From Maricaulis sp036231565 (lineage in GTDB: Bacteria; Pseudomonadota; Alphaproteobacteria; Caulobacterales; Maricaulaceae): a stretch of 64,000 nucleotides of DNA. Location: positions 62,001 to 126,000 of the forward strand of contig JAZAHA010000002.1 of the NCBI GenBank assembly GCA_036231565.1. The letters run 5' to 3'. Positions 55,631 to 64,000 of this stretch are shown one piece after another. The notes beneath the pieces are model-generated. The model did not search any database, was not told where the DNA came from, and saw only the letters and a program-made list of their open reading frames with translations. A program made the translations under genes and the position numbers. Position 1 is the stretch's first letter; every line of letters begins with the position of its first letter.

Positions 55631-57423
55631 TCCGCCGCCACCTTTCCGGCTTCATTGTCGACATGCGGAATGAAAATATCCGCATCCTGCATGTCCCACG
55701 CGGCGGTGGGGCAGCGTTCGGCGCACAGTCCGCAGTGCAGGCAGAGATTCTCGTCCTTCACCATCACCCGGCCGGTATCCTTCAGCGGCTCGGAAACATA
55801 GAGCGCCTGCTCCTTGTTGGCCGCCGGCACTTTCATCCCCTGGCGCAGGGCCTCTTCCTCGCCATTGGGCAGGATCGACAGGCAGTCGACCGGACAGATG
55901 TCCAGGCAGGCATCGCATTCCTTGCACAGCGGCGCCTCGAACACGGTCTGCACGTCGCAGTTCAGACAGCGCTGCACCTCGGTCGCGATCCGCTCGGCGT
56001 CGAAGCCCAGCTCGACCTCGGTCTTGCGGTTGGACAGGCGCTGCTTCAGCTCGACCAGCGGCATATCGCGGCGATGAGCACCGGTATAGGCGTTGGAATA
56101 CATCCACTCGTTCACGCCCATCTTGGCGGACTGGAGATTCACCCCTCGCGGCATGCGCTCGGTGATCGCCTCGTCCTGGCAGTACTTGTGGATGGAGATG
56201 GCGGCCTGGTGGCCGTGCTCGACCGCCCAGATGATGTTCTTCGGACCGAAGGCGCTGTCGCCGCCGAAGAAGACACCCGGCCGGGTCGACTGGTGCGTCG
56301 TCTCGTCGACGACCGGCACGCCCCATTTGTCGAACTCGATACCCAGATCGCGCTCGATCCAGGGGAAGGCGTTTTCCTGGCCGATGGCGAGGATCACGTC
56401 GTCGCAGGGGATCACCTTGGTGCCCGCCTTGCGCGTCTCGGTGATATTGCCGTCATCGTCGAGCTCATATTCCATCAGCTCGAATTCCATGCCCACGAGC
56501 TTGCCGTTCTCGACGACGAAGCGCTTGGGGGAATGATTGACGACGATCTCGACATTCTCGTCCTCGGCATCCTCCAGCTCCCAGGGGGAGGCCTTGAAGA
56601 ATTGCCGCGGCTTGCGGGCCATCACCTTCACATCGTCCGCGCCCAGGCGCAGCGAGGTGCGGCAGCAATCCATCGCGGTATTGCCGACACCGATGATCAG
56701 GACGCGCTTGCCGATCTTGTCGATATGCTCGAAGGCGACGCTTTCCAGCCAGTCGATACCGATATGGATATTGGCATCGGCCTCCTGCCGTCCCTCGATA
56801 TCGAGGTCCTTGCCCTTGGGCGCGCCGGAACCAACGAAGACCGCGTCATAGCCGCCTTCCATCAGGGCGCGCAGGCTTTCCACCCGGCTGTTCAGCTTCA
56901 GCTCGACACCCATGTTCAGGATGTAGCCGATCTCCTCGTCCAGCACTTCTTCCGGCAGGCGGAAAGCGGGAATATTGGCGATCATCAGCCCGCCGGGCCG
57001 GTGATGCGCCTCGAAGATCGTGCATTCATAGCCCAGCGGCGCGAGATCATTGGCCACGGTCAGCGAGGCGGGACCTGCGCCGATCAGGGCGATCTTCTTG
57101 CCATTCGTCTTGTCCGGCTTTTGCGGCAGGAGATGGCTCACCTCGTCGCGATGATCCGCGGCGACGCGCTTCAGGCGGCAGATCGCGACCGGTTCCTCCT
57201 CCACCCGGCCGCGCCGGCAGGCCGGCTCGCAGGGCCGGTCGCACACCCGGCCCAGAATGCCGGGGAACACGTTGGAGCGGCGATTGACGAGATAGGCCCC
57301 GGTGAAGTCACCTTGGGCGATCAGACGGATGTATTCGGGAACCGGCGTATGTGCCGGACAGGCCCACTGGCAATCCACGACCTTGTGAAAATAGTCGGGA
57401 TCGCGCGTATCGGTCGGTTGCAT
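55627..57423 (-). CDS. GltD-like FAD/NAD(P) oxidoreductase with terminal 4Fe-4S clusters
   Basis: The 598-residue product has an N-terminal 4Fe-4S domain as in glutamate-synthase small subunits (CQWACPAHTPVPEYIRLIAQG and GRVCDRPCEPACRRG), an FAD domain (GAGPASLTVANDLA), an NAD(P) domain (GVGNTAMDCCRTSLRLG) and two C-terminal ferredoxin-like clusters (CKECDACLDICPVDC; CLHCGLCAERCP). It lies directly upstream of korA with a 4-bp overlap, so it probably links the KorAB electron flow to NAD(P). The start at MQPTDTRDPDY has GAGGAG nearby. Confidence 0.88.
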   Translation of the reverse strand: MQPTDTRDPDYFHKVVDCQWACPAHTPVPEYIRLIAQGDFTGAYLVNRRSNVFPGILGRVCDRPCEPACRRGRVEEEPVAICRLKRVAADHRDEVSHLLPQKPDKTNGKKIALIGAGPASLTVANDLAPLGYECTIFEAHHRPGGLMIANIPAFRLPEEVLDEEIGYILNMGVELKLNSRVESLRALMEGGYDAVFVGSGAPKGKDLDIEGRQEADANIHIGIDWLESVAFEHIDKIGKRVLIIGVGNTAMDCCRTSLRLGADDVKVMARKPRQFFKASPWELEDAEDENVEIVVNHSPKRFVVENGKLVGMEFELMEYELDDDGNITETRKAGTKVIPCDDVILAIGQENAFPWIERDLGIEFDKWGVPVVDETTHQSTRPGVFFGGDSAFGPKNIIWAVEHGHQAAISIHKYCQDEAITERMPRGVNLQSAKMGVNEWMYSNAYTGAHRRDMPLVELKQRLSNRKTEVELGFDAERIATEVQRCLNCDVQTVFEAPLCKECDACLDICPVDCLSILPNGEEEALRQGMKVPAANKEQALYVSEPLKDTGRVMVKDENLCLHCGLCAERCPTAAWDMQDADIFIPHVDNEAGKVAAE

Positions 57424-57641
57424 TCTCCTCACCCCGGGCGATAGCCCGTAACCTGTTGGCGCATGTGGTCCTTGCCGGCCACTTGTTAGGCGCATTCTCA
57501 CATGGTCACGGCCGCGCCGGTCAAGCGAATTCCCCTTGCATCACAGCGGATTTGAACGGGTTTGTTTGTTTATGAGAGTGAGTTGCACGGCGGGAACGCT
57601 TGCACCACCCGGGCGTTGTGTTGACGACGTAGGGAGACGAC

Positions 57642-58934
57642 ATGAGCAAACCTGTCATCATCATTACCTATGCCCGCAGCCTGATGGCGCTGACCGTGGC
57701 GCAGTCCGTGCGGCCGCTCGCCGGCCGGCTGATCGGCGTCGACAGCGTCGACTGGACGGTGCTGGGCTTCTCCGGTTTGTGCGATGAAACACGCTGCATT
57801 CCCGACCCGAACGAAACGCCGGACGACTATGTCGAGGCGCTCGCCGCACTGAGCCGGGAATGCCTGGAAGAGACCGGCGGGCCCGTGCTGGTCATGCCGG
57901 TCTTCGAGGATACGCCCCTGCTGGCGGCGCGCCGTGACGCCTTCCCCCGCGGCGTCACCATCGCCGCCCCCTCGGCCGAAGCGATCGCGCAGGTTCACCC
58001 CAAGGACCGGCTCGCCCGGTCAGCGGAAGACTGGGGCGTACCGGCACCGAAGACACAGGTGCTGACCGATCCTGCTGCCGCTCAAAGCGCGGAGGTCGAA
58101 GACGCCCTGCCGGCCATCCTCAAACCGGCGGAGGGCTGCGGCGGTCGCGGCATATCCCTGGTCGAGGACACAGAAATGCTCGAACAGGAGCTGGACGACC
58201 GGGAGGGCACGACCCTCGTCCAGACCCCCGCGCCGGGAGAAGACTATTGCGTCACGGCCATGGCCGATGGCGAGACCGTGTTCGCCTTGTCCGCCTACCG
58301 CAATCTGGAGCAATTCCCGCCGCAGAGCGGCGCCGGCGCCCTGCGCGAAACCGTCGATGCCGCCCCGTTCCGCAGCGCCATGGAGACCATTGCCCGCGGC
58401 GCCGGATGGACCGGGACGCTGCAGGCCGACTTCCGCTGGACCGGCAAGCCCGGCGACACGCCGCAGCTGATCGAGATCAATGCCAGGCTCTGGGCCGGCA
58501 TCACGCATTCGGTGAATTCCGGCGTGGACTACCCGCTCCTGCTGGCAAAACAGGCGCTGGGCGAAACGCTGCCCGAAGCCGGTGAACCGGAGATCGGCTA
58601 TCGCTCCAAACTTCCCCTGCTCTGGCTTGCCGGCCTGACCGGCAAAAGCCTGGAGGAAGCAGAATACTTCGCCCAGATCGAGGACAACTGGCGCGAACTG
58701 AAAGAGGCCGATGCCAGCCTCCCCGAACGGATCGGCCAGCTCTGGCTGGACATGACGGATTTCGAGACCCTGAAGGAGGATGTCGAGGCGGCCATCGAAC
58801 GCTCCAGGCGCGGCGGCGACGCCGATGCCGATGTCGGCCCGTCCGAAGCCGGCAGCACCGCCCTGGGCAGTCTCTTTATCCTGTCCCACCTCTTGCGCTA
58901 TGGCAGCCTGCCCGCCGAAGTGAAGCATGACTGA
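57642..58934 (+). CDS. ATP-grasp domain ligase of unknown substrate
   Basis: The 430-residue product has a preATP-grasp Rossmann start (IIITYARSLMALTVAQSV), a lid with ILKPAEGCGGRGISLVED, the ATP-grasp core TGTLQADFRW, and metal-binding LIEINARLWAG. ATP-grasp enzymes join a carboxylate to an amine, thiol or hydroxyl through an acyl phosphate. Resemblance is to the carbamoyl-phosphate-synthase-like branch. It overlaps the downstream amidotransferase gene by 8 bp, suggesting a joint pathway. Ribosome-binding site AGGGAG is present. Confidence 0.82.
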   Translation: MSKPVIIITYARSLMALTVAQSVRPLAGRLIGVDSVDWTVLGFSGLCDETRCIPDPNETPDDYVEALAALSRECLEETGGPVLVMPVFEDTPLLAARRDAFPRGVTIAAPSAEAIAQVHPKDRLARSAEDWGVPAPKTQVLTDPAAAQSAEVEDALPAILKPAEGCGGRGISLVEDTEMLEQELDDREGTTLVQTPAPGEDYCVTAMADGETVFALSAYRNLEQFPPQSGAGALRETVDAAPFRSAMETIARGAGWTGTLQADFRWTGKPGDTPQLIEINARLWAGITHSVNSGVDYPLLLAKQALGETLPEAGEPEIGYRSKLPLLWLAGLTGKSLEEAEYFAQIEDNWRELKEADASLPERIGQLWLDMTDFETLKEDVEAAIERSRRGGDADADVGPSEAGSTALGSLFILSHLLRYGSLPAEVKHD

Positions 58935-59628
58935 CACCGCCAGAAGCGGAAAACCCCTGATCGGATACACGGTCGGCACGCGGGGCGATCACGGCATCGC
59001 CTTTCTGCTGCGCCTGGCGATCCGCCTGGGCGGCGGGCGCGCCACCCGCCTGACCCGCATGCCCGGCGACCGGGCCGGACCGGAACCCGACGGCCTGCTG
59101 CTGGGCGGCGGGCTGGACATCCACCCGGAGCATTATGACGGCGATCCGGAACTCCTGACCGATCACGACCCCGAGCGCGACCGCCTGGAATGGGCCTGGC
59201 TGGACCGGGCCGATCAAGCCCCCCTGCCCGTCATGGGCATATGCCGCGGCCTGCAGATGATGAATGTCCACGCCGGCGGCGACCTGCATCAAAGGCTCGA
59301 CCCCGACCTTGTCGCCACCCTGCCCAACGGTCCGCTGGGCTATCTCATGTTCCGCAAGCCGATCCGCATCGAGGCAGAATCCCACCTCGCCCGGGCGACC
59401 GGCGCAACCGCGCTCGAGGTCAACAGCCTGCACCGCCAGGCCGTGCGCAATCCCGCGCCCGGCTTTCATGTCACCGCCCGCGAACGCGCCAGCGACGGCA
59501 CCCAGGCCATCGAAGCTGACACGCCCGCCCTGCGCCTGGGCGTGCAATACCACCCCGAACTCCTCCTCCACACATCGGACGCCCGCGCCCTCTTCCGCTA
59601 TTTCGTGGACGCGTGCCGGGGCGGGTAG
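58927..59628 (+). CDS. C26-type class I glutamine amidotransferase (PuuD-like)
   Basis: The 233-residue product has the PuuD/gamma-glutamyl-GABA hydrolase pattern: LLLGGGLDIHPEHY, the nucleophile Cys106 in GICRGLQMMN, VNSLHRQAV, and the His209/Glu211 pair in GVQYHPELL. Family members cut gamma-glutamyl amides. Because its gene overlaps that of an ATP-grasp ligase, it could remove a protective gamma-glutamyl group or supply ammonia; this is inference. It is followed by an intergenic repeat. Confidence 0.85.
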   Translation: MTDTARSGKPLIGYTVGTRGDHGIAFLLRLAIRLGGGRATRLTRMPGDRAGPEPDGLLLGGGLDIHPEHYDGDPELLTDHDPERDRLEWAWLDRADQAPLPVMGICRGLQMMNVHAGGDLHQRLDPDLVATLPNGPLGYLMFRKPIRIEAESHLARATGATALEVNSLHRQAVRNPAPGFHVTARERASDGTQAIEADTPALRLGVQYHPELLLHTSDARALFRYFVDACRGG

Positions 59629-59679
59629 ACCTGTATCGGAGAATGCGCGCTAACGCGCTCTGCGCTGCCAATGCAGCGC

Positions 59680-59790
59680 CCCCCTCAGTCCGCTGACGCG
59701 GACAGCTCCCCCGCAGGCGGGGCGAGCCCTGAACAAGACTTCCCCTGCAACGCGGGGGAAGTGCCGAGCGCAGCGAGGCGATGGGGGTAA
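59680..59790. repeat. Intergenic repeat element with nested hairpins
   Basis: Three dyads are visible: GTCCGC (59688-59693) with GCGGAC (59698-59703), CCCCGC-AG-GCGGGG near 59708-59722, and CTTCCCC (59739-59745) with GGGGAAG (59755-59761). The last shares its CTTCCCC/GGGGAAG core with the repeat at 39053. Text such as GCGCAGCGAGGCGATGGGGGT is typical of elements scattered between alphaproteobacterial genes. It separates convergent genes and may end transcripts. Confidence 0.55.
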
Positions 59791-59798
59791 GTGAGAAA

Positions 59799-60734
59799 CT
59801 ACAACTCATCCACCGAGTGCTCGTGCACCCGCGCTTCGCCTCTCAGCCACGCAATGAAGGCCTCCGCATCCGCGCTCAATGGCCGGTTGCGGGCCGTGAC
59901 GATGTGGTAGGCGGAGCGCACGGGTGAGGTCCCGTCGGCGAAGAGGGCGACCAGGCGGCCGGAGGCCAGATCGTTCTGGGCCAGGGCGCGTTTGGCCAGG
60001 GCCACGCCGCGACCGGCCACGGCGGCATCGATCACCAGAGCGGACTGGTTGAAGCGCACACCGCCCGCCGTATCGACCCCACGGATATTGCGGGCCTTCA
60101 GCCAGGACGGCCAGTCGGCGCCATCAACCTCGCTTTCCGGCGAGGCGTCGTGCAGCAGGGTGTGACCGTCCAGATCGCGCGGCGTTGCCAGGCGCGGCCC
60201 GTCGCGCAGCAGATCGGGCGAGCACACCGGCAGGACTTCCTCGGGCAGGAGGGTTTCCTCGTTCAGCGTCATGTCGCCGCCAGGCCCGTAGCGTATGCCC
60301 AGATCGGCGGCCCCGGCCGACAGGTCGACCCGTTCCGAGGTTGCCGCGATCCACACTTCCACGCCCGGCTGGGCCTCCTGGAAACGGTGCAGGCGCGGCG
60401 CCAGCCACTTGCCGGCAAAGGAGGGCGCGACCGACACGGTCAGCGCGCGGCGCTGCACGGGCTGGCGCATCAGCGAGACGGCGCGCTCCAGCGTCTCGAA
60501 GGCGTCGGAGGCGACATTCGCCGCCGCGCGCCCGGCCTCGGTGAGGGAGAGGCCCCGCCCCTCGCGGACGAAAAGCGGGGTCCCGACATGCTCTTCCAGC
60601 GAGCGGATCTGCTGGGAAATCGCGCCCGGCGTCACCGCCAGCTCGTCGGCGGCGCGGGCGAAACTTTCCAGGCGCGCGGCGGCCTCGAAGGCACGCAGCG
60701 CGTTGAGCGGGGGAAGGCGGGAGGATCGTGCCAT
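59799..60734 (-). CDS. LysR family transcriptional regulator (GcvA-like)
   Basis: The 311-residue product has the LysR HTH (PPLNALRAFEAAARLESFARAADELAVTPGAISQQI, described by its key residues within 8-45) and an effector domain with TVSVAPSFAGKWLAPRL, LGIRYGPGGD and VIDAAVAGRGVALAKRAL. This PPLNALRAFEAAAR start is typical of GcvA-like members. It diverges from cysG with a 110-bp spacer, so control of sulfite reduction genes is plausible. A T-N11-A site lies just upstream. Confidence 0.88.
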   Translation of the reverse strand: MARSSRLPPLNALRAFEAAARLESFARAADELAVTPGAISQQIRSLEEHVGTPLFVREGRGLSLTEAGRAAANVASDAFETLERAVSLMRQPVQRRALTVSVAPSFAGKWLAPRLHRFQEAQPGVEVWIAATSERVDLSAGAADLGIRYGPGGDMTLNEETLLPEEVLPVCSPDLLRDGPRLATPRDLDGHTLLHDASPESEVDGADWPSWLKARNIRGVDTAGGVRFNQSALVIDAAVAGRGVALAKRALAQNDLASGRLVALFADGTSPVRSAYHIVTARNRPLSADAEAFIAWLRGEARVHEHSVDEL

Positions 60735-60743
60735 GGCTTCAGT

Positions 60744-60756
60744 TTAGTTTTTCTAA
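60744..60756. promoter_or_regulatory. Possible LysR-type binding site (T-N11-A)
   Basis: TTAG-TTTTT-CTAA is a 13-bp dyad of the T-N11-A type recognised by LysR regulators. It lies 10 bp before the LysR start and 89 bp before cysG. The dyad is short, so this is tentative. A second partial dyad, AAACG-T-CGTTT, lies at 60771-60781. Confidence 0.4.
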
Positions 60757-60844
60757 TCCGAAATGCCAAGAAACGTCGTTTGAAACCGCTGCATCGAATA
60801 GAAATATTGCACTCGTCGCGCCACGAAGGCGCAGGATCGGATGA

Positions 60845-62245
60845 GTGAACATGCAGGTCTTTCCAGCCTCCATTCCCCTAGATGGGCGCACGGTGATTGT
60901 CGTCGGACGTGGACCGATGGCCGAACCGAAGGTCCGCCTGTTCGCTGCCTCCCCTGCCCGGTTACTGTGGTTCACCGGAAACACGGACGATCCTGTTCCC
61001 GCGGATATCGCCCAATATGCGCGGATCGAACGCCGCATGCCGACGCGGCGGGACCTTCGTGGCGCGACTTTGCTTTTCATCGCCGGCAGCGACGGCATCC
61101 CTGTCGACGCGCTGGCCCGCACCGGCCGCCGTCTGGGCATTCCGGTGAATATCGTCGACAGCCCGTCGGCCTCCGATTTCCAGACCCCCGCCATTGTCGA
61201 CCGGGACGTCATTGTCGTCGCCATCGCGTCGGGCGGTGCCGCGCCGGTCCTGTCCGTGGATATCCGCGCTGCGGTGGAACAGGTCCTGCCCGCGCGCATC
61301 GGCACGCTGGCGGACCTCGCCCGCGAGCTGCGCGGCACGGTGAAGTCGGTGCTGTCGAAATTCGACGACCGCCGCGCGTTCTGGGAACGCGCCCTGCGCG
61401 GCAAGGCCCGCGATCTGGCGCTCTCGGGCGACAAGGCCGGTGCCCGTCGCGAAATGCTGCGCGAGCTGAACGGTGAACGCGCCGAACGCCGCGGCATCGT
61501 CCACCTGGTCGGCGCCGGTCCCGGCGATCCCGATCTTCTCACCCTCAAGGCCGCCCGCCTGCTGCGCGAAGCCGATGTCATCGTGCACGACCGCCTCGTC
61601 TCCGAGGGCGTGATGGCACTGGCGCGCCGAGACGCGCTGCGCATCGATGTCGGCAAGACCAAGGGCCATCACCCTGTGCCGCAGGACGAGATCGGCGAAA
61701 TCCTGGTGCGCGAGGCCCGCAAGGGCCAGCGCGTCGTGCGCCTCAAGGGCGGCGACCCCTTCATTTTCGGCCGCGGCGGCGAGGAACTCGACGTGGTGCG
61801 CGCCGCCGGTATCGCCGCTGAAGTCACGCCCGGCATCACCGCCGCCATGGCCTGCGCCGCCTCGGCCGGCGTGCCGCTGACCCATCGCGATCATGCCCAG
61901 TCCGTCACCTTCGCGTCCGGCGTGGTGAAAAAGAACGGGCCCGACGCCGACTACCGCGCCCTTTCGGCCCCCAATTCCACCGCCGTCTTCTATATGGGTG
62001 TCGGCGCTGCGCCGGAGATCGAACGCAAGATGATCGCCGCCGGCCGGGCACCGGCCACGCCCGTCGCCCTGATCGAGAACGGCACGCACGACACCGAACG
62101 CCGCGTCTTCGGCACGCTGGGCGGCCTCGCCGCACTGGTCGAGCGCGAAGGCATTGCCGGCCCCACCGTCATCATCGTCGGCGAAAGCGCCGGCACGGCC
62201 GCGGCCCAGGCTGCGGCTCAAGCCTCCCTGGAGAACTACGCATGA
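60845..62245 (+). CDS. cysG: Siroheme synthase (multifunctional CysG)
   Basis: CysG makes siroheme, the cofactor of sulfite reductase encoded next door. The 466-residue product has the N-terminal dehydrogenase/ferrochelatase part (VIVVGRGPMAEPKVRLF, NIVDSPSASDFQTPAIVDRD) and the C-terminal SAM uroporphyrinogen-III methyltransferase (GAGPGDPDLLTLKAARLL, HDRLVS, RLKGGDPFIFGRGGEE). The GTG start at 60845 has AGGA at good spacing; an ATG 6 bp later is possible. The nucleotide loop reads GRGPMA where most members have GGG-VA, a mild variant. Confidence 0.93.
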   Translation: MNMQVFPASIPLDGRTVIVVGRGPMAEPKVRLFAASPARLLWFTGNTDDPVPADIAQYARIERRMPTRRDLRGATLLFIAGSDGIPVDALARTGRRLGIPVNIVDSPSASDFQTPAIVDRDVIVVAIASGGAAPVLSVDIRAAVEQVLPARIGTLADLARELRGTVKSVLSKFDDRRAFWERALRGKARDLALSGDKAGARREMLRELNGERAERRGIVHLVGAGPGDPDLLTLKAARLLREADVIVHDRLVSEGVMALARRDALRIDVGKTKGHHPVPQDEIGEILVREARKGQRVVRLKGGDPFIFGRGGEELDVVRAAGIAAEVTPGITAAMACAASAGVPLTHRDHAQSVTFASGVVKKNGPDADYRALSAPNSTAVFYMGVGAAPEIERKMIAAGRAPATPVALIENGTHDTERRVFGTLGGLAALVEREGIAGPTVIIVGESAGTAAAQAAAQASLENYA

Positions 62246-62511
62246 AAGCGATCACCGCAAACCGCCTGACCGACGGCCGCGTGATCTACCGCACGGCCGA
62301 GGGGCAATGGTCCAGCCGCCTGGACGAGGCCGAACATCTGGACGGCGACGCCGCCGAGGCCCGCCTGGCCCAGGCCGAGGCCGAGTTCGGCATCGCCGTC
62401 GGCCCCTATCTCATCGACATCGAGGACGAACGCCCCGGCGGCCAGAAATGGCGCCGCGAGGCGATCCGCCTGACCGGCCCGACGACCGGTTCCACCCACG
62501 AGCCTGCCTGA
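62242..62511 (+). CDS. DUF2849 family protein
   Basis: The 89-residue product (MKAITANRLTDGRVIYRTAEGQWS, then a helical acidic part and YLIDIEDERPGG) matches the small DUF2849 proteins found between cysG and cysI in alphaproteobacteria. It overlaps the cysG stop by 4 bp and ends 4 bp before cysI. A role in sulfite reductase electron delivery or maturation is inferred only from this constant position. Confidence 0.85.
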   Translation: MKAITANRLTDGRVIYRTAEGQWSSRLDEAEHLDGDAAEARLAQAEAEFGIAVGPYLIDIEDERPGGQKWRREAIRLTGPTTGSTHEPA

Positions 62512-62515
62512 TCCC

Positions 62516-64000
62516 ATGTACAAGTACGACGCCTACGACCATGCCCTGGTGCGCGAACGGATCGAGGAATTCCGCGACCAGGTCGCACGCCGCCTCGACG
62601 GCCGGCTGACGGAAGACCAGTTCAAGCCGCTGCGCCTGATGAATGGCGTCTATCTGCAGCTGCACGCCTACATGCTGCGGGTGGCGATCCCCTACGGCAC
62701 GCTGAACGGCCCGCAATTGCGCACCCTGGCCCATATCGCCCGGCGCTATGACCGCGGCTATGGTCACTTCACCACGCGCACCAATATCCAGTTCAACTGG
62801 CCGGCCCTGGTGGATGTGCCGGACATTCTCGATCATCTCGCCAAGGTCGAGATGCACGCCATCCAGACCTCGGGAAACTGCATCCGCAATGTCACCGCCG
62901 ACCCCTTTGCGGGCGCCGCGGCCGACGAGATCGAGGACAGCCGTCCCTGGGCGGAAATCATCCGCCAATGGTCGACTTTCCACCCGGAATTCACCTTCCT
63001 GCCGCGCAAGTTCAAGATCGCCGTCAATGGCGCCCGCGACGACCGTGCCGGCATCCGGGTGCATGATATCGGCCTGCAGATCGTGAAGAATGAGGCCGGC
63101 GAGACCGGGTTCGAGGTCTGGGTGGGTGGCGGCCAGGGCCGCACGCCGCGCCTGGCGCAGAAGATCCGCGACTTCCTGGAGCCGCGCGACCTCCTGTCCT
63201 ACCTCACCGCCATCCTGCGCGTGTACAATCAGCACGGCCGCCGCGACAATCTCTACAAGGCCCGGATCAAGATCCTGGTCGAGGCGCTCGGCGCCGAGGA
63301 ATTCGGCCGCCGGACCGAAGAGGAATGGGCCGAGATTCGCAAGGGCGAGCTGGAGCTGCCCGCCGCCGAGATCGCCCGCATCCGCGCTTTTTTCGACCGT
63401 CCCTCCGTGTCGAAGGCGCAGCCGGTTCCGGTTTCCGGCAAGCCCGGTTTCGCCGGCTGGCTGCGCCGCAATCGCCGCGCCCACCAGGTCGAGGGCCTGT
63501 CCTCGGTCGTCATTTCGCTGAAGCCGGTCGGCGGCACGCCGGGCGACATCACCGACGACCAGCTGGACATCGTCGCCGATCTGGCCGAGCGCTACGGTTT
63601 CGACGAGGCCCGCGCCACGCCGGACCAAAATCTGGTCCTGCCGCATGTGCGCAACGAGGATCTGAAAACCGTCTGGGATGCCCTCGTTGCTGCCGGCCTT
63701 GCCACCGCCAATGCCGGCCTGGCGACGGATATCGTCTCCTGCCCGGGGCTGGATTATTGCAGCCTGGCCAATGCCCGCTCCATCCCGATCGCCCAGGCGA
63801 TCTCCAGCCTGGTGGAGGCGGAAGGCCTGGCCGAACCCGTCGGCGATGTAACGATCAAGATCGATGGCTGCATCAATGCCTGCGGACACCACCATGTCGC
63901 CCATATCGGCGTGCTCGGCGTCGACAAGCGGGGCGAGGAATTCTACCAGATCACCCTGGGCGGCGCCTTCGGCAATGATGCGTCAATCGGTGGCATTGTC
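62516..64000 (+). CDS. cysI: Sulfite reductase hemoprotein, beta component (partial)
   Basis: The first 495 codons are present and the gene runs off the window. The product starts MYKYDAYDHALVRERIEEFR and shows the paired nitrite/sulfite reductase ferredoxin-like domains (NGVYLQLHAYMLRVAIPYG, GHFTTRTNIQFNWP, QTSGNCIRNVTADPF). The siroheme/4Fe-4S Cys residues are at 409 and 415 (CPGLDYC) and 452 and 456 (CINAC). It lies 4 bp after the DUF2849 gene, in the cysG-DUF2849-cysI operon. Sulfite is preferred over nitrite as substrate because of this context. Confidence 0.93.
   Translation, partial: MYKYDAYDHALVRERIEEFRDQVARRLDGRLTEDQFKPLRLMNGVYLQLHAYMLRVAIPYGTLNGPQLRTLAHIARRYDRGYGHFTTRTNIQFNWPALVDVPDILDHLAKVEMHAIQTSGNCIRNVTADPFAGAAADEIEDSRPWAEIIRQWSTFHPEFTFLPRKFKIAVNGARDDRAGIRVHDIGLQIVKNEAGETGFEVWVGGGQGRTPRLAQKIRDFLEPRDLLSYLTAILRVYNQHGRRDNLYKARIKILVEALGAEEFGRRTEEEWAEIRKGELELPAAEIARIRAFFDRPSVSKAQPVPVSGKPGFAGWLRRNRRAHQVEGLSSVVISLKPVGGTPGDITDDQLDIVADLAERYGFDEARATPDQNLVLPHVRNEDLKTVWDALVAAGLATANAGLATDIVSCPGLDYCSLANARSIPIAQAISSLVEAEGLAEPVGDVTIKIDGCINACGHHHVAHIGVLGVDKRGEEFYQITLGGAFGNDASIGGIV

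Noticed and set aside
53822..57444. Long plus-strand open frames opposite korA and the GltD-like gene
   Set aside because: They mirror well-supported genes with clear Fe-S and TPP motifs. Their translations are His/Arg/Gly-rich with no domains.

Overview
This is about 64 kb of GC-rich chromosomal DNA from an alphaproteobacterium, most likely a Maricaulis-like or other Hyphomonadaceae/Caulobacterales-type marine bacterium. That placement is an inference. It rests on an alphaproteobacterial LexA box (GAAC-N7-GAAC) in front of ruvCAB, the gene order zapA / 6S RNA / 5-formyl-THF cyclo-ligase, a MetH split into two genes, a DUF2849 gene between cysG and cysI, a large Oar-like TonB-dependent receptor, and a fused acetylglutamate synthase/kinase of the kind characterised in Maricaulis maris. 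I see no phage, IS element, CRISPR array, tRNA or rRNA. Most of the window is housekeeping metabolism with a few accessory islands.

Layout. 1-2.5 kb: the tail of a receiver-domain protein, then the SOS-type ruvC-ruvA-ruvB operon on the minus strand. 2.9-3.9 kb: two tandem Tat-exported proteins built from TDSDTGxYADPxGxGRG repeats, followed by a JmjC/cupin oxygenase and a strictosidine-synthase-like beta-propeller (plus strand). 6.4-14.7 kb: a leftward block of central carbon and sugar-nucleotide genes (tkt, pgi, an AGE-family epimerase/isomerase, yebC, a GDP-mannose pyrophosphorylase, a small unknown gene, a YmdB-type phosphodiesterase). 14.7-22.3 kb: the methyl cycle. metF and the two MetH halves run left, metK and ahcY run right, with two near-identical palindromic operators between them and a structured metK-ahcY spacer. 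22.4-24.0 kb: 5-FCL, 6S RNA, zapA and a DUF4164-like coiled coil. 24-30.7 kb: assorted single genes (GT2, cysQ, chemoreceptor, GNAT, MarC, a YjhX-family protein with a possible leader ORF).

30.7-33.8 kb: an agmatine-to-putrescine operon with a serine hydrolase inserted between aguA and aguB. 33.9-39.0 kb: a 1083-residue TonB-dependent receptor and a GT39-type membrane glycosyltransferase. 39.2-42.5 kb: a tightly overlapping arginine operon encoding the acetylated route (N-acetylornithine carbamoyltransferase, NAGS/K fusion, ArgC). 42.7-48.7 kb: kdsB, a histidine phosphatase, an alpha/beta hydrolase and an MFS transporter, divergent from an M28 lipoprotein peptidase across a 30-bp quasi-palindrome. 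48.7-52.7 kb: the most unusual stretch. It holds three tandem paralogous XRE-HTH plus PAS-like regulators, a divergent PiT-like membrane protein and a fourth XRE-HTH regulator. 52.7-57.4 kb: a 2-oxoacid:ferredoxin oxidoreductase operon with a GltD-like FAD/Fe-S partner. 57.6-59.6 kb: an ATP-grasp ligase overlapping a C26-type glutamine amidotransferase. 59.8-64 kb: a LysR regulator divergent from the sulfite-reduction operon cysG-DUF2849-cysI, which runs off the end.

The best candidates for undescribed biology are the triple HTH-PAS array around the PiT-like transporter, the paired Tat-secreted TDSDTG repeat proteins, and the ATP-grasp/C26 gene pair. The best regulatory candidates are the paired met operators, the metK-ahcY leader, the leader-like element before the YjhX gene and the 30-bp palindrome at 46.8 kb.
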